Below, in pieces: positions 1 through 11,964 of a stretch of DNA of 16,019 nt. Under the pieces are notes generated by a model. The model searched no databases. It worked only from the letters and a program-made list of their open reading frames with translations, and was not told where the DNA came from. The stretch's first letter is position 1; every line of letters begins with the position of its first letter. The stretch is taken from NCBI GenBank assembly GCA_036676355.1, contig JAKFDA010000083.1, positions 1 to 16,019 of the forward strand, read 5' to 3'. This stretch comes from ZC4RG42 sp036676355 (GTDB lineage Bacteria > Pseudomonadota > Gammaproteobacteria > Burkholderiales > SG8-39). A program made the position numbers and the translations under genes.

Positions 1-118
1 ACTTCTTCGACAAAATCGTGGTGATCGCCGCCGTCAGCGTCGTCTTGCCGTGATCAACGTGACCAATCGTGCCCACGTTCACGTGCGGCTTCGTACGCTC
101 AAACTTGCCCTTTGCCAT
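1..118 (-). CDS. tuf: Elongation factor Tu, N-terminal fragment (runs off the left edge)
   Basis: Only the first 39 codons are in the window; the gene continues past base 1. The translation begins MAKGKFERTKPHVNVG and contains the P-loop GHVDHGKTT at residues 19-27, which binds GTP phosphates. EF-Tu delivers aminoacyl-tRNA to the ribosomal A site in the cytoplasm. The start is the ATG at 118-116, with AAGG seven bases upstream as ribosome binding site. It lies 40 bases after fusA and is the last gene of the rpsL-rpsG-fusA-tuf (str) operon. A second tuf fragment of the same orientation lies at the right edge, so the genome carries two copies. Identity is certain from sequence; completeness beyond the window cannot be judged. 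Confidence 0.97.
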   Translation of the reverse strand, partial: MAKGKFERTKPHVNVGTIGHVDHGKTTLTAAITTILSKK

Positions 119-158
119 GGTTCTACCTTTTCAGCCTGTATTGCTAACTAAGCCCGGA

Positions 159-2255
159 TTACTTCTTGTTGATGATTGCCTCGGCAACCTGCTTCGGCGC
201 TTCCGAGTAATGCTTGAATTCCATCGTGTACGTCGCACGACCCTGGGTCAGCGAACGTAGCGTGGTCGAGTAACCGAACATTTCCGAAAGCGGGACTTCG
301 GCGCGAATGATCTTGCTGCCGCCGACCAGATCTTCCATACCCTGGATCATGCCGCGACGGGAGGACAGATCGCCCATCACATCGCCCATTTTTTCTTCCG
401 GCGTTTCGACTTCCACGGCCATCATCGGCTCGAGAATAACCGGCGAAGCCTTGCGCATGCCGTCCTTGAACGCCATCGACGCAGCCATGCGGAACGCGTT
501 CTCGTTCGAGTCCACCTCGTGGTATGAACCGTCGAACAGCGTGACCTTGACGTCGACGACCGGGAAGCCCGCGAGCACGCCGTTCGGCAAAGTTTCATTC
601 AGACCACGCTGCACCGCCGGAATAAATTCACGCGGCACCGCCCCGCCCTTGATGGCATCGACGAACTCGAAGCCCTTGCCGATCTCATTCGGCTCGACCT
701 TGAGCCAGACGTGACCGTATTGACCGCGGCCGCCCGACTGTTTGACGAACTTGCCTTCGATGGCGTCGCAGGGCTTGCGAATGGTCTCGCGATAAGCCAC
801 TTGCGGCGCGCCGACGTTCGCTTCCACGCCGAACTCGCGCTTCATGCGGTCGACGATGATCTCGAGGTGCAATTCGCCCATGCCGGAGATGATGGTCTGC
901 CCCGATTCCTGGTCCGTGCGTACACGGAAGGACGGGTCTTCCTGCGCCAGTCGATTCAGCGCCAGCCCCATCTTCTCCTGGTCGGCCTTGGTCTTCGGCT
1001 CCACGGCGACGTGAATCACCGGATCGGGAAACTCCATTTTTTCCAGAATGATGACGCTGTCCGGCGCGCACAACGTCTCGCCCGTGGTCGCATCTTTCAG
1101 ACCGACTGCGGCAGCGATGTCGCCGGCCAGCACCTGCTTGATTTCCAGTCGGTTGTCGGCGTGCATCTGCAACAGGCGGCCGACGCGCTCCTTCTTGCCG
1201 CGAATCGGGTTATAAATGGTGTCGCCCGCATTCAAAACACCCGAATACACGCGGAAAAAAGTGAGTTGGCCGACGAACGGGTCGGTCATGATCTTGAATG
1301 CCAACGCCGAGAACGGCTCGTCGTCTTTCGCGTGACGCACGTCCGGATCGCCGTTTTCCTTATGGCCGTCAATCGCCGGAATGTCGATCGGCGAAGGCAG
1401 ATAGTCGATCACCGCGTCGAGCATCGCCTGCACGCCCTTGTTCTTGAAGGCGGAGCCGCACATCATCGGCACGATCTCGTTCGCCAGCGTGCGCACGCGC
1501 AGCGCATGCTTGATCTCATCGACGCTCAGTTCCTGGCCGTTGAGATACTTGTCCATCAACTCTTCGCTCGACTCCGCGGCGGCTTCGACCAGCTTGTCGT
1601 GCCACTCCTTCGCGGTCGCCTGCAATTCGGCCGGAATGTCGCGCAGTTCGAACTTCATGCCCTGCGTGGAGTCGTCCCAGAAGATCGCTTTCATGCGAAC
1701 CAGGTCGACGACGCCCTTGAAGTTGTCTTCCGCGCCGACCGGAATCTGGATGGGGATCGGATTAGCCTTCAGACGTGCGCGCATCTGGTCGTGGACCTTG
1801 AAGAAATTCGCGCCGGTGCGGTCCATCTTGTTCACGAACGCAAGACGGGGCACCTTGTATTTGTTGGCCTGGCGCCAAACGGTCTCGGACTGCGGTTGCA
1901 CGCCGCCTACGGCGCAGTACACCATGCAGGCACCGTCCAGCACGCGCATGGAACGCTCCACCTCGATGGTGAAGTCGACGTGACCGGGGGTGTCGATAAC
2001 GTTGATCCGATGCTCGGGATAGTTACCGTCCATGCCTTTCCAGAAGCACGTCGTCGCTGCCGACTGAATCGTGATACCGCGCTCGCGTTCCTGTTCCATG
2101 AAGTCCATCACCGCGGCGCCGTCATGCACCTCGCCGATCTTGTGCGACACGCCGGTGTAAAACAGGATGCGCTCGCTGGTCGTGGTTTTGCCCGCATCGA
2201 TGTGCGCACTAATACCGATATTGCGGTACCGCTCAATTGGGGTCTTGCGTGCCAC
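159..2255 (-). CDS. fusA: Elongation factor G (translocation GTPase)
   Basis: A 698-residue protein, the usual length for EF-G, which catalyses GTP-driven translocation of tRNA and mRNA on the ribosome and helps split post-termination ribosomes with RRF. GTPase motifs are all present: P-loop AHIDAGKTT at 17-25, switch I RGITI near 59-63, DTPGH at 88-92 and NKMD at 142-145. Domains II, III, IV and V follow; FDGSYHEVDSNENAF in domain IV is the well-conserved part near the decoding centre. The start is GTG (2255-2253). No in-frame alternative exists, because a TAA lies eight codons upstream. The only Shine-Dalgarno, AAGG at 2270-2267, sits a long 11 bases away and is inside a small hairpin. The gene follows rpsG by 70 bases and precedes tuf by 40 bases. 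Residues such as TTTSERIL, VMDFMEQERERGITIQ differ slightly from the Burkholderia version I remember. Confidence 0.98.
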   Translation of the reverse strand: MARKTPIERYRNIGISAHIDAGKTTTSERILFYTGVSHKIGEVHDGAAVMDFMEQERERGITIQSAATTCFWKGMDGNYPEHRINVIDTPGHVDFTIEVERSMRVLDGACMVYCAVGGVQPQSETVWRQANKYKVPRLAFVNKMDRTGANFFKVHDQMRARLKANPIPIQIPVGAEDNFKGVVDLVRMKAIFWDDSTQGMKFELRDIPAELQATAKEWHDKLVEAAAESSEELMDKYLNGQELSVDEIKHALRVRTLANEIVPMMCGSAFKNKGVQAMLDAVIDYLPSPIDIPAIDGHKENGDPDVRHAKDDEPFSALAFKIMTDPFVGQLTFFRVYSGVLNAGDTIYNPIRGKKERVGRLLQMHADNRLEIKQVLAGDIAAAVGLKDATTGETLCAPDSVIILEKMEFPDPVIHVAVEPKTKADQEKMGLALNRLAQEDPSFRVRTDQESGQTIISGMGELHLEIIVDRMKREFGVEANVGAPQVAYRETIRKPCDAIEGKFVKQSGGRGQYGHVWLKVEPNEIGKGFEFVDAIKGGAVPREFIPAVQRGLNETLPNGVLAGFPVVDVKVTLFDGSYHEVDSNENAFRMAASMAFKDGMRKASPVILEPMMAVEVETPEEKMGDVMGDLSSRRGMIQGMEDLVGGSKIIRAEVPLSEMFGYSTTLRSLTQGRATYTMEFKHYSEAPKQVAEAIINKK

Positions 2256-2266
2256 GGTAATGACTA

Positions 2267-2304
2267 CCTTAAAACGTTAAGGGGGCAGACCTCGGTCCGC
2301 CCCC
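2267..2304 (-). promoter_or_regulatory. Tandem hairpins between rpsG and fusA, the second covering the fusA ribosome binding site
   Basis: In the RNA read on the minus strand, hairpin 1 (2304-2281) pairs GGGGGCGGAC with GTCTGCCCCC around loop CGAG: 10 bp with one G-U wobble, starting 21 bases after the rpsG stop. It is followed by TTAACGTTTT, which gives it the look of a weak intrinsic terminator. Hairpin 2 (2282-2267) pairs CCTTAA with TTAAGG around CGTT and contains the AAGG that is the only fusA Shine-Dalgarno candidate; it shares two bases with hairpin 1. I infer control of fusA expression by partial termination, by masking of the binding site, or by translational coupling to rpsG. Pairing is seen directly; function is inferred. 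Confidence 0.5.
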
Positions 2305-2325
2305 GGGATTGTTCGATTTCGTCGA

Positions 2326-2796
2326 TCAGAAGCGGTAATGCGCGAAGGCTTTGTTCGCCTCCGCCATGCGATGCACTTCGTCGCGCTTCTTCATTGCGCC
2401 GCCGCGACCTTCGGCGGCTTCCATCAACTCGCCGGCAAGGCGCTGGCCCATCGACTTCTCGGAACGCTTGGCGGCGGACTCGCGCAGCCAGCGCATGGCC
2501 AGTGCGGCGCGGCGCATCGGGCGCACTTCAACGGGAACCTGATAGTTCGCGCCGCCGACGCGACGGCTTTTCACTTCGACCATCGGACGCACGTTCTGCA
2601 GCGCCTGGATGAATACTTCCAGCGGATCCTTGCCGGAGCGCTGCTTGATGACATCGAACGCACCATAAATGATGCCTTCGGCAGTCGATTTCTTGCCGTC
2701 GCTCATCAGCACGTTGACGAACTTGGCGACATCGACGTTGGTGAACTTCGGATCGGGCAGAATTTCGCGTTTGGGTACTTCGCGACGACGAGGCAT
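2326..2796 (-). CDS. rpsG: 30S ribosomal protein S7
   Basis: A 156-residue protein of normal length for S7, the primary 16S rRNA-binding protein that nucleates assembly of the 30S head and lines the E site. It starts MPRRREVPKREILPDP and holds the conserved VAKFVNVLMSDGKKS segment (about 24-38) and QVPVEVRPMRR (about 86-96). The ATG at 2796 has AAGGA seven bases upstream. It lies only 27 bases after rpsL and 70 before fusA. In E. coli, S7 represses its own operon through a roughly 100-base spacer between rpsL and rpsG (established knowledge). The short spacer here cannot hold that operator, so any autoregulation must use another site. Nothing else is unusual. Confidence 0.98.
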   Translation of the reverse strand: MPRRREVPKREILPDPKFTNVDVAKFVNVLMSDGKKSTAEGIIYGAFDVIKQRSGKDPLEVFIQALQNVRPMVEVKSRRVGGANYQVPVEVRPMRRAALAMRWLRESAAKRSEKSMGQRLAGELMEAAEGRGGAMKKRDEVHRMAEANKAFAHYRF

Positions 2797-2823
2797 GATA
2801 TTTCCTTAGATTCTTGAGCTTGC

Positions 2824-3201
2824 TTAAGCTGCCTTCGGGCGCTTTGCGCCGTACTTCGAACGGCTTTGCTTACGGTCCTTCACGCCTTGCGTATCGAGAC
2901 TGCCGCGCACGATGTGATAACGCACACCAGGCAAATCCTTGACACGACCGCCGCGAATCAGCACGACCGAGTGTTCCTGCAGGTTATGGCCTTCACCACC
3001 GATGTAGCTGATGACTTCGAAGCCGTTGGTCAAACGCACCTTCGCGACTTTACGCAGGGCTGAGTTCGGCTTTTTCGGAGTCGTGGTGTACACGCGGGTG
3101 CAGACACCGCGCTTCTGCGGCGAGCCAGCAAGCGCCGGAACCTTGCTTTTCGTAGGTTCGCTTTCCCGGCCCTTGCGCACTAACTGGCTGATCGTCGGCA
3201 T
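2824..3201 (-). CDS. rpsL: 30S ribosomal protein S12
   Basis: A 125-residue S12, the decoding-centre protein that governs translational accuracy and is the classic streptomycin-resistance target. It begins MPTISQLVRKGR. The loop TTTPKKPNSALRK carries Lys43, and GGRVKDLPGVRYH carries Lys88 and Asp89, the residue that is beta-methylthiolated in many bacteria. Lys43 and Lys88 are both the wild-type form, so no ribosomal streptomycin resistance is predicted. The ATG at 3201 is preceded by an AT-rich stretch and a weak GGAAG about 11 bases upstream. It is the first gene of the str operon, behind its own promoter at 3266-3295 and a hairpin leader, and is followed by rpsG after 27 bases. Confidence 0.98.
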   Translation of the reverse strand: MPTISQLVRKGRESEPTKSKVPALAGSPQKRGVCTRVYTTTPKKPNSALRKVAKVRLTNGFEVISYIGGEGHNLQEHSVVLIRGGRVKDLPGVRYHIVRGSLDTQGVKDRKQSRSKYGAKRPKAA

Positions 3202-3218
3202 TTATATTTCGCTTCCAG

Positions 3219-3248
3219 AAAATAAAAAGAGGTCGCCTTGGCAACCCC
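3219..3248 (-). terminator. Attenuator-like hairpin with U-tract in the rpsL leader
   Basis: On the minus strand GGGGTTGC (3248-3241) pairs with GCGACCTC (3236-3229) around loop CAAG: 8 bp including two G-U wobbles. The tract TTTTTATTTT (3228-3219) follows at once. This has the shape of an intrinsic terminator, but it lies between the str promoter (start point expected near 3260) and the rpsL start at 3201. It is therefore a candidate attenuator in a leader of about 60 bases. The AU-rich tract could instead simply favour ribosome binding. Pairing is seen; function is inferred. Confidence 0.5.
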
Positions 3249-3265
3249 AGGTCGAAAGACGCGGG

Positions 3266-3295
3266 ATTATAAAGAATGCCTTAGCAACGGGTCAA
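3266..3295 (-). promoter_or_regulatory. Sigma-70 promoter of the str operon
   Basis: Read on the minus strand, -35 TTGACC (3295-3290), an 18-base spacer and a perfect -10 TATAAT (3271-3266). The bases that follow, CCCGCG, form a GC-rich discriminator, the type known in stringently controlled ribosomal promoters that respond to ppGpp. Transcription should start near 3259-3260, about 58 bases before the rpsL ATG. It is the only near-consensus promoter I can see in the window and lies just downstream of the rpoC terminator. Confidence 0.85.
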
Positions 3296-3302
3296 CAATT
3301 TC

Positions 3303-3320
3303 GACCGCCTTTCGGCAGTC
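3303..3320 (-). other. GAAA-capped inverted repeat directly upstream of the str promoter
   Basis: On the minus strand GACTGCC and GGCGGTC flank a GAAA loop (7 bp, one U-G wobble). It sits eight bases upstream of the -35 element, between the rpoC terminator and the str promoter. No U-run follows. It may be a second stop or a 3'-end structure for rpoC read-through RNA; it is too imperfect to call an operator. Confidence 0.3.
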
Positions 3321-3371
3321 ATCGACGCTCCGGGACATCCGGGCTTCGCAGCGCGGTATCCGGGCGGGCTG

Positions 3372-3399
3372 AAACGGGGCCGGCGTGCCGGCCCCGTTT
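3372..3399 (-). terminator. Intrinsic terminator after rpoC
   Basis: A perfect 12-bp stem, AAACGGGGCCGG pairing with CCGGCCCCGTTT around a four-base loop, begins 14 bases after the rpoC stop. The A and T flanks make it work in either direction; the T-run is TTT on the minus strand and longer (TTTTT) on the plus strand. It most likely ends the rplKAJL-rpoBC transcript before the str promoter. No plus-strand gene is present to use the other side. Confidence 0.8.
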
Positions 3400-3413
3400 T
3401 TCAAGATTGCTGC

Positions 3414-7610
<4,197 letters not shown>

Positions 7611-7663
7611 GTTTCACTCACTCCGTTGAGAGTGCTGCACTAAAACAAACCTAAAATCTTGGT

Positions 7664-7689
7664 GACGAGGTCGCTCGCGCGACCTCGTC
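7664..7689 (-). other. GC-rich hairpin in the rpoB-rpoC spacer
   Basis: A perfect 10-bp inverted repeat, GACGAGGTCG and CGACCTCGTC around six bases, begins 10 bases after the rpoB stop. No U-run follows directly (ACCAAGATTTTAGG), so termination is unlikely. It could block 3' exonucleases or be an RNase processing site that sets the rpoB to rpoC ratio. The structure is seen; the role is inferred. Confidence 0.5.
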
Positions 7690-7699
7690 TTTGCGCTTC

Positions 7700-10600
7700 T
7701 TAATAGCGTTCCAGATCGATATCGATGCCCAGCGAGCGGATTTCCTTCACCAGCACGTTGAAGGATTCCGGCATGCCGGCGTCGATCTTGTGATCGCCCT
7801 TGACGATGTTTTCGTACACCTTGGTCCGGCCGGTGATGTCGTCCGATTTGACCGTCAACATTTCCTGCAGGGTATACGCCGCGCCGTACGCTTCCAGTGC
7901 CCACACTTCCATTTCGCCGAAGCGCTGACCGCCGAATTGCGCCTTGCCGCCCAGCGGCTGCTGCGTGACCAGGCTGTACGGTCCGGTGGAGCGCGCGTGC
8001 ATCTTGTCGTCCACCAGGTGGTGCAGCTTCAGCACGTGCATGTATCCCACGGTCACCTGACGGTCGAACTGATCGCCCGTGCGACCGTCATGCAGCGTCA
8101 CCTGGCCGGTACGCGGCAGGCCGGCGAGTTCCAGCATGTCCTTGATCTCCGCTTCCTTCGCACCGTCGAACACCGCGGTCGCGAACGGCACCCCTTCGCG
8201 CAGATTCTTCGCGAGGGTGAGAACGTCATCGTCGCTCAGCTGGCTCAAATCCTCGGGCTTGCCATTGCTGTTGTAGATGCGATCGAGGAAATTGCGCACT
8301 TCGGTCACATTCGCCTGACGCTTCAGCATTTCGCCGATGCGCAGGCCGAGGCCCTTCGCGGCCCAGCCGAGGTGGGTTTCCAGAATCTGCCCTACGTTCA
8401 TCCGCGACGGCACGCCGAGCGGGTTGAGCACCACGTCGACCGGGGTGCCGTCAGCCATGTACGGCATATCTTCGATCGGCACGATTTTCGAGATCACGCC
8501 CTTGTTGCCGTGACGGCCGGCCATCTTGTCGCCAGGCTGGATGCGGCGTTTCACCGCCACATACACCTTGACCATCTTCTGCACGCCGGGCGGCAGTTCG
8601 TCGCCCTGGGTCAGCTTGCGCTTCTTCACTTCGAACATCTTGTCGAAGCCTTCGCGCATCTTGGACAGGCTGTCCTTCAGACCTTCCAGTTGCGCCTGCG
8701 CATCTTCGTCGCTCAGGCTGATTTCGAACCATTTGTAGCGATCCGCTTCCGCCAGATACTCGGCGGTGATCTTCGTACCCTTGGCCAGCTTCGGACCCTT
8801 GGCAGCGCTCTTGTTCAACAGCAGACGCTCGATACGGCCAAAAGTGTCGCCTTCGACGATACGCAACTGGTCCTGCAGGTCGTTGCGATAGCGCTTCAGC
8901 TCATCGTCGATGATCTGTTGCGCACGCTTGTCGCGCTCGATGCCTTCGCGGGTGAACACCTGCACATCGATGACCGTGCCGGAAATACCGGACGGCACGC
9001 GCAGGCTGGTGTCTTTCACGTCGGACGCCTTTTCGCCGAAGATCGCACGCAGCAGTTTCTCTTCCGGCGTCAGCTGGGTTTCACCCTTCGGCGTGACCTT
9101 GCCGACCAGCACGTCACCAGCTTCGACTTCGGCGCCGATGTAGACGATGCCCGACTCGTCCAGGCGGGCGAGCTGGCCTTCCGAGAGGTTCGAAATATCG
9201 CGCGTGATTTCTTCCGGTCCGAGCTTGGTATCGCGCGCAACGACGGTCAGTTCCTCGATGTGGATCGAGGTGTAACGATCGTCGGCCACCACCTTCTCCG
9301 AAATCAGGATCGAATCTTCGAAGTTGTAGCCGTTCCAGGGCATGAACGCGACGAGCATGTTCTGGCCCAGCGCGAGTTCCCCCATGTCGGTGGACGCGCC
9401 GTCCGCAACCACATCGCCCTTGGCGATCTTCTCGCCCACGTTCACCAGCGGACGCTGGTTGATGTTGGTGTTCTGGTTGGAACGGGTGTACTTCACCAGG
9501 TTGTAGATGTCGACGCCGACCTCACCGGCCACGGTCTCTTCGTCATTGACGCGCACAACGATGCGGCTCGCATCGACGTAATCGACGATACCGCCGCGCA
9601 GCGCCTGCACCGCCGTACCCGAGTCGACCGCAACGGTCCGCTCGATGCCGGTACCGACCAGCGCTTTCTCGGGGCGCAGGCAAGGCACCGCCTGACGCTG
9701 CATGTTCGATCCCATCAATGCACGGTTCGCGTCATCGTGTTCGAGGAACGGAATCAGCGACGCCGCCACCGACACGATCTGCGCCGGCGCCACGTCCATG
9801 TACTGCACTTCGGCCGGCGCCTTCAGTTCGAATTCGTTCTTGTAGCGGCACGAAACCAGCGCGTCGGTCAGACGGCCTTCGCCGTCCAGTTGCGCGTTCG
9901 CCTGGGCAATGACGTAGTTGCCTTCCTCGATCGCCGACAGATAATCGATCTCGTCGGTGACTTTGCTGTCGATCACGCGGCGATACGGCGTTTCCATGAA
10001 GCCGTATTCGTTCGTCTGCGCATACAGCGCGAGCGAATTGATCAGGCCGATGTTCGGACCCTCAGGCGTTTCGATCGGGCACACCCGACCGTAGTGGGTC
10101 GGATGCACGTCGCGAACTTCGAACCCGGCGCGCTCGCGCGTCAAGCCGCCCGGTCCGAGCGCGGAAACACGACGCTTGTGCGTGATCTCGGACAGCGGAT
10201 TGGTCTGGTCCATGAACTGCGACAACTGCGACGAGCCGAAGAACTCCTTGATCGCGGCCGAGATGGGCTTGGCGTTGATCAGATCGTGCGGCATCAGGTT
10301 GTCGCTCTCCGCTTGCGAGAGTCGCTCCTTCACCGCACGCTCCACGCGCACCAGACCTGCACGGAACTGGTTCTCGGCCAGTTCGCCGACCGAGCGAACA
10401 CGACGGTTGCCGAGGTGGTCGATATCGTCGATTTCGCCGCGACCGTTGCGCAGCTCAACCAGAATCCCGATCACCGCGAGGATGTCGTCATTCGCCAGTA
10501 CGCCCGAGCCTTCCGCACCTTGCGGACCGACGCGCTCGTAGAAACGACGCAGCCACGCCGGTGCGCGATCGTCCAGTTTGACCGGATAGGCGCGACGGTT

Positions 10601-11839
10601 GAATTTCATGCGACCGACCTGCGACAGGTCGTAACGCTCATGAGCGTAGAACAGGCCGTTGAACAGCGACTCCACCGAGTCTTCGGTGGGCGGTTCGCCC
10701 GGCCGCATCATGCGATAGATCGCAACGCGCGCGGCCATCTGGTCGGCGGTTTCGTCGGTACGCAGGGTGGCGGAGATATAGGCGCCCTGATCGAGGTCGT
10801 TGGTATATAGCGTCTTGACGGTATCGACCTTCGCCTCACGCAGTTTACCCAGCACCAGTTCGGTGATTTCCTCGTTCGCGTTAGCGACAATCTCGCCCGT
10901 GTCGGTATCGATGATGTTATGCGCCAGCGTACGGCCGAGCAGAAACTCGTCCGGCACATTCATCCTGCTGATGCCGGCCGCTTCGAGATCGCGAATGTGC
11001 TTGGCGGTGATGCGCTTGTCTTTCTGAACAATGACGTTGCCCGACTTGTCGGTGAAGTCGAAGCGCGCCGTTTCGCCGCGCAGACGCTCGGGCACCAGTT
11101 CGAATTGCGCCACCTGGGTACCCAGATGGAAGGTGTCGAAGTCGTAAAACTGTTCGAGGATCTGCTCGGGCGTCAGGCCAATCGCCTTGAGCAGGATCGT
11201 CACCGGCATCTTGCGACGACGGTCGACGCGGAAATAGAGGAAATCCTTCGGATCGAACTCGAAGTCCAGCCACGAACCGCGGTAGGGAATGATGCGGGCG
11301 CTGAACAGCAGCTTGCCGGACGAATGCGTCTTGCCGCGATCATGCTCGAAGAACACACCGGGCGAACGGTGCAGCTGCGACACGATGACGCGCTCGGTAC
11401 CGTTGATGACGAACGAACCGGTGGTGGTCATGAGCGGGATTTCGCCCATGTACACCTCCTGCTCCTTCACTTCCTTCACGGTCGGCTTGGAAGCCTCCTT
11501 GTCCATGATGGTCAGGCGCACCTTGGCGCGCAGCGGGCTGGCGAACGTCAGGCCGCGCTGGTGGCATTCCTTGACATCGAAAGGCGGTTCGCCCAGCGCG
11601 TAGCTGACGAAATCCAGCCGCGCATTGCCGGAATGGCTGCTGATCGGAAAAATGGAAGTGAACGCAGCCTGCAAGCCTTCGTTCTTGCGCTGATGCGGCG
11701 GAACTGCGGCTTGCAAGAAAGCGGTGTACGACTCGAGCTGCGTTGAAAGCAAAAACGGTACGTTCAGCACGGCTTGGCGCTTGGCGAAGCTCTTGCGAAT
11801 ACGCTTTTTCTCGGTCGAGGTATAAGTCACGGCGGTCAT
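7700..11839 (-). CDS. rpoB: DNA-directed RNA polymerase beta subunit
   Basis: A 1379-residue beta subunit. I chose the ATG at 11839 (MTAVTYTSTEKKRIRKSF), which has GGAG five bases upstream, over an in-frame GTG at 11863 that lacks one. The rifampicin region FGSSQLSQFMDQTNPLSEI and THKRRVSALGPGG lies at about 534-563. Asp544, His554 and Ser559 (E. coli 516, 526, 531) are wild type, so rifampicin sensitivity is predicted. Thr546 replaces E. coli Asn518, as I recall for betaproteobacteria. The GDKMAGRHGNKGV motif near the active site and the C-terminal anchor to beta' (GQRFGEMEVWALEAYGA) are present. Relative to E. coli, residues about 416-443 contain roughly 20 extra residues. The gene follows rplL through a leaky-looking terminator and precedes rpoC by 89 bases. 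Confidence 0.99.
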   Translation of the reverse strand: MTAVTYTSTEKKRIRKSFAKRQAVLNVPFLLSTQLESYTAFLQAAVPPHQRKNEGLQAAFTSIFPISSHSGNARLDFVSYALGEPPFDVKECHQRGLTFASPLRAKVRLTIMDKEASKPTVKEVKEQEVYMGEIPLMTTTGSFVINGTERVIVSQLHRSPGVFFEHDRGKTHSSGKLLFSARIIPYRGSWLDFEFDPKDFLYFRVDRRRKMPVTILLKAIGLTPEQILEQFYDFDTFHLGTQVAQFELVPERLRGETARFDFTDKSGNVIVQKDKRITAKHIRDLEAAGISRMNVPDEFLLGRTLAHNIIDTDTGEIVANANEEITELVLGKLREAKVDTVKTLYTNDLDQGAYISATLRTDETADQMAARVAIYRMMRPGEPPTEDSVESLFNGLFYAHERYDLSQVGRMKFNRRAYPVKLDDRAPAWLRRFYERVGPQGAEGSGVLANDDILAVIGILVELRNGRGEIDDIDHLGNRRVRSVGELAENQFRAGLVRVERAVKERLSQAESDNLMPHDLINAKPISAAIKEFFGSSQLSQFMDQTNPLSEITHKRRVSALGPGGLTRERAGFEVRDVHPTHYGRVCPIETPEGPNIGLINSLALYAQTNEYGFMETPYRRVIDSKVTDEIDYLSAIEEGNYVIAQANAQLDGEGRLTDALVSCRYKNEFELKAPAEVQYMDVAPAQIVSVAASLIPFLEHDDANRALMGSNMQRQAVPCLRPEKALVGTGIERTVAVDSGTAVQALRGGIVDYVDASRIVVRVNDEETVAGEVGVDIYNLVKYTRSNQNTNINQRPLVNVGEKIAKGDVVADGASTDMGELALGQNMLVAFMPWNGYNFEDSILISEKVVADDRYTSIHIEELTVVARDTKLGPEEITRDISNLSEGQLARLDESGIVYIGAEVEAGDVLVGKVTPKGETQLTPEEKLLRAIFGEKASDVKDTSLRVPSGISGTVIDVQVFTREGIERDKRAQQIIDDELKRYRNDLQDQLRIVEGDTFGRIERLLLNKSAAKGPKLAKGTKITAEYLAEADRYKWFEISLSDEDAQAQLEGLKDSLSKMREGFDKMFEVKKRKLTQGDELPPGVQKMVKVYVAVKRRIQPGDKMAGRHGNKGVISKIVPIEDMPYMADGTPVDVVLNPLGVPSRMNVGQILETHLGWAAKGLGLRIGEMLKRQANVTEVRNFLDRIYNSNGKPEDLSQLSDDDVLTLAKNLREGVPFATAVFDGAKEAEIKDMLELAGLPRTGQVTLHDGRTGDQFDRQVTVGYMHVLKLHHLVDDKMHARSTGPYSLVTQQPLGGKAQFGGQRFGEMEVWALEAYGAAYTLQEMLTVKSDDITGRTKVYENIVKGDHKIDAGMPESFNVLVKEIRSLGIDIDLERY

Positions 11840-11964
11840 GAACGCTCCAAGGTAAGGAGACACAATCTAGGAACTACAGAAATCAAAAATCAAAGGACTA
11901 AACGCAATCCATTGATTTTTAAATTCTTAATATCTGCAGCAAGCGCGTCTTTCAGAGACACGAA

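Noticed and set aside
711..2612. A 633-codon open frame on the plus strand opposite fusA and rpsG
   Set aside because: Antisense shadow that runs across a gene boundary and two hairpins; no plausible protein features.
7691..10810. A 1039-codon open frame on the plus strand opposite rpoB
   Set aside because: It lies entirely antisense to rpoB and the rpoB-rpoC spacer, its translation is rich in His, Arg, Gln and Leu without any family motif, and long antisense frames are expected opposite GC-rich genes with biased codon use.
11840..11863. Upstream GTG start for rpoB adding eight residues
   Set aside because: No ribosome binding site before it, whereas the ATG at 11839 has GGAG at five bases and gives a family-like N-terminus.
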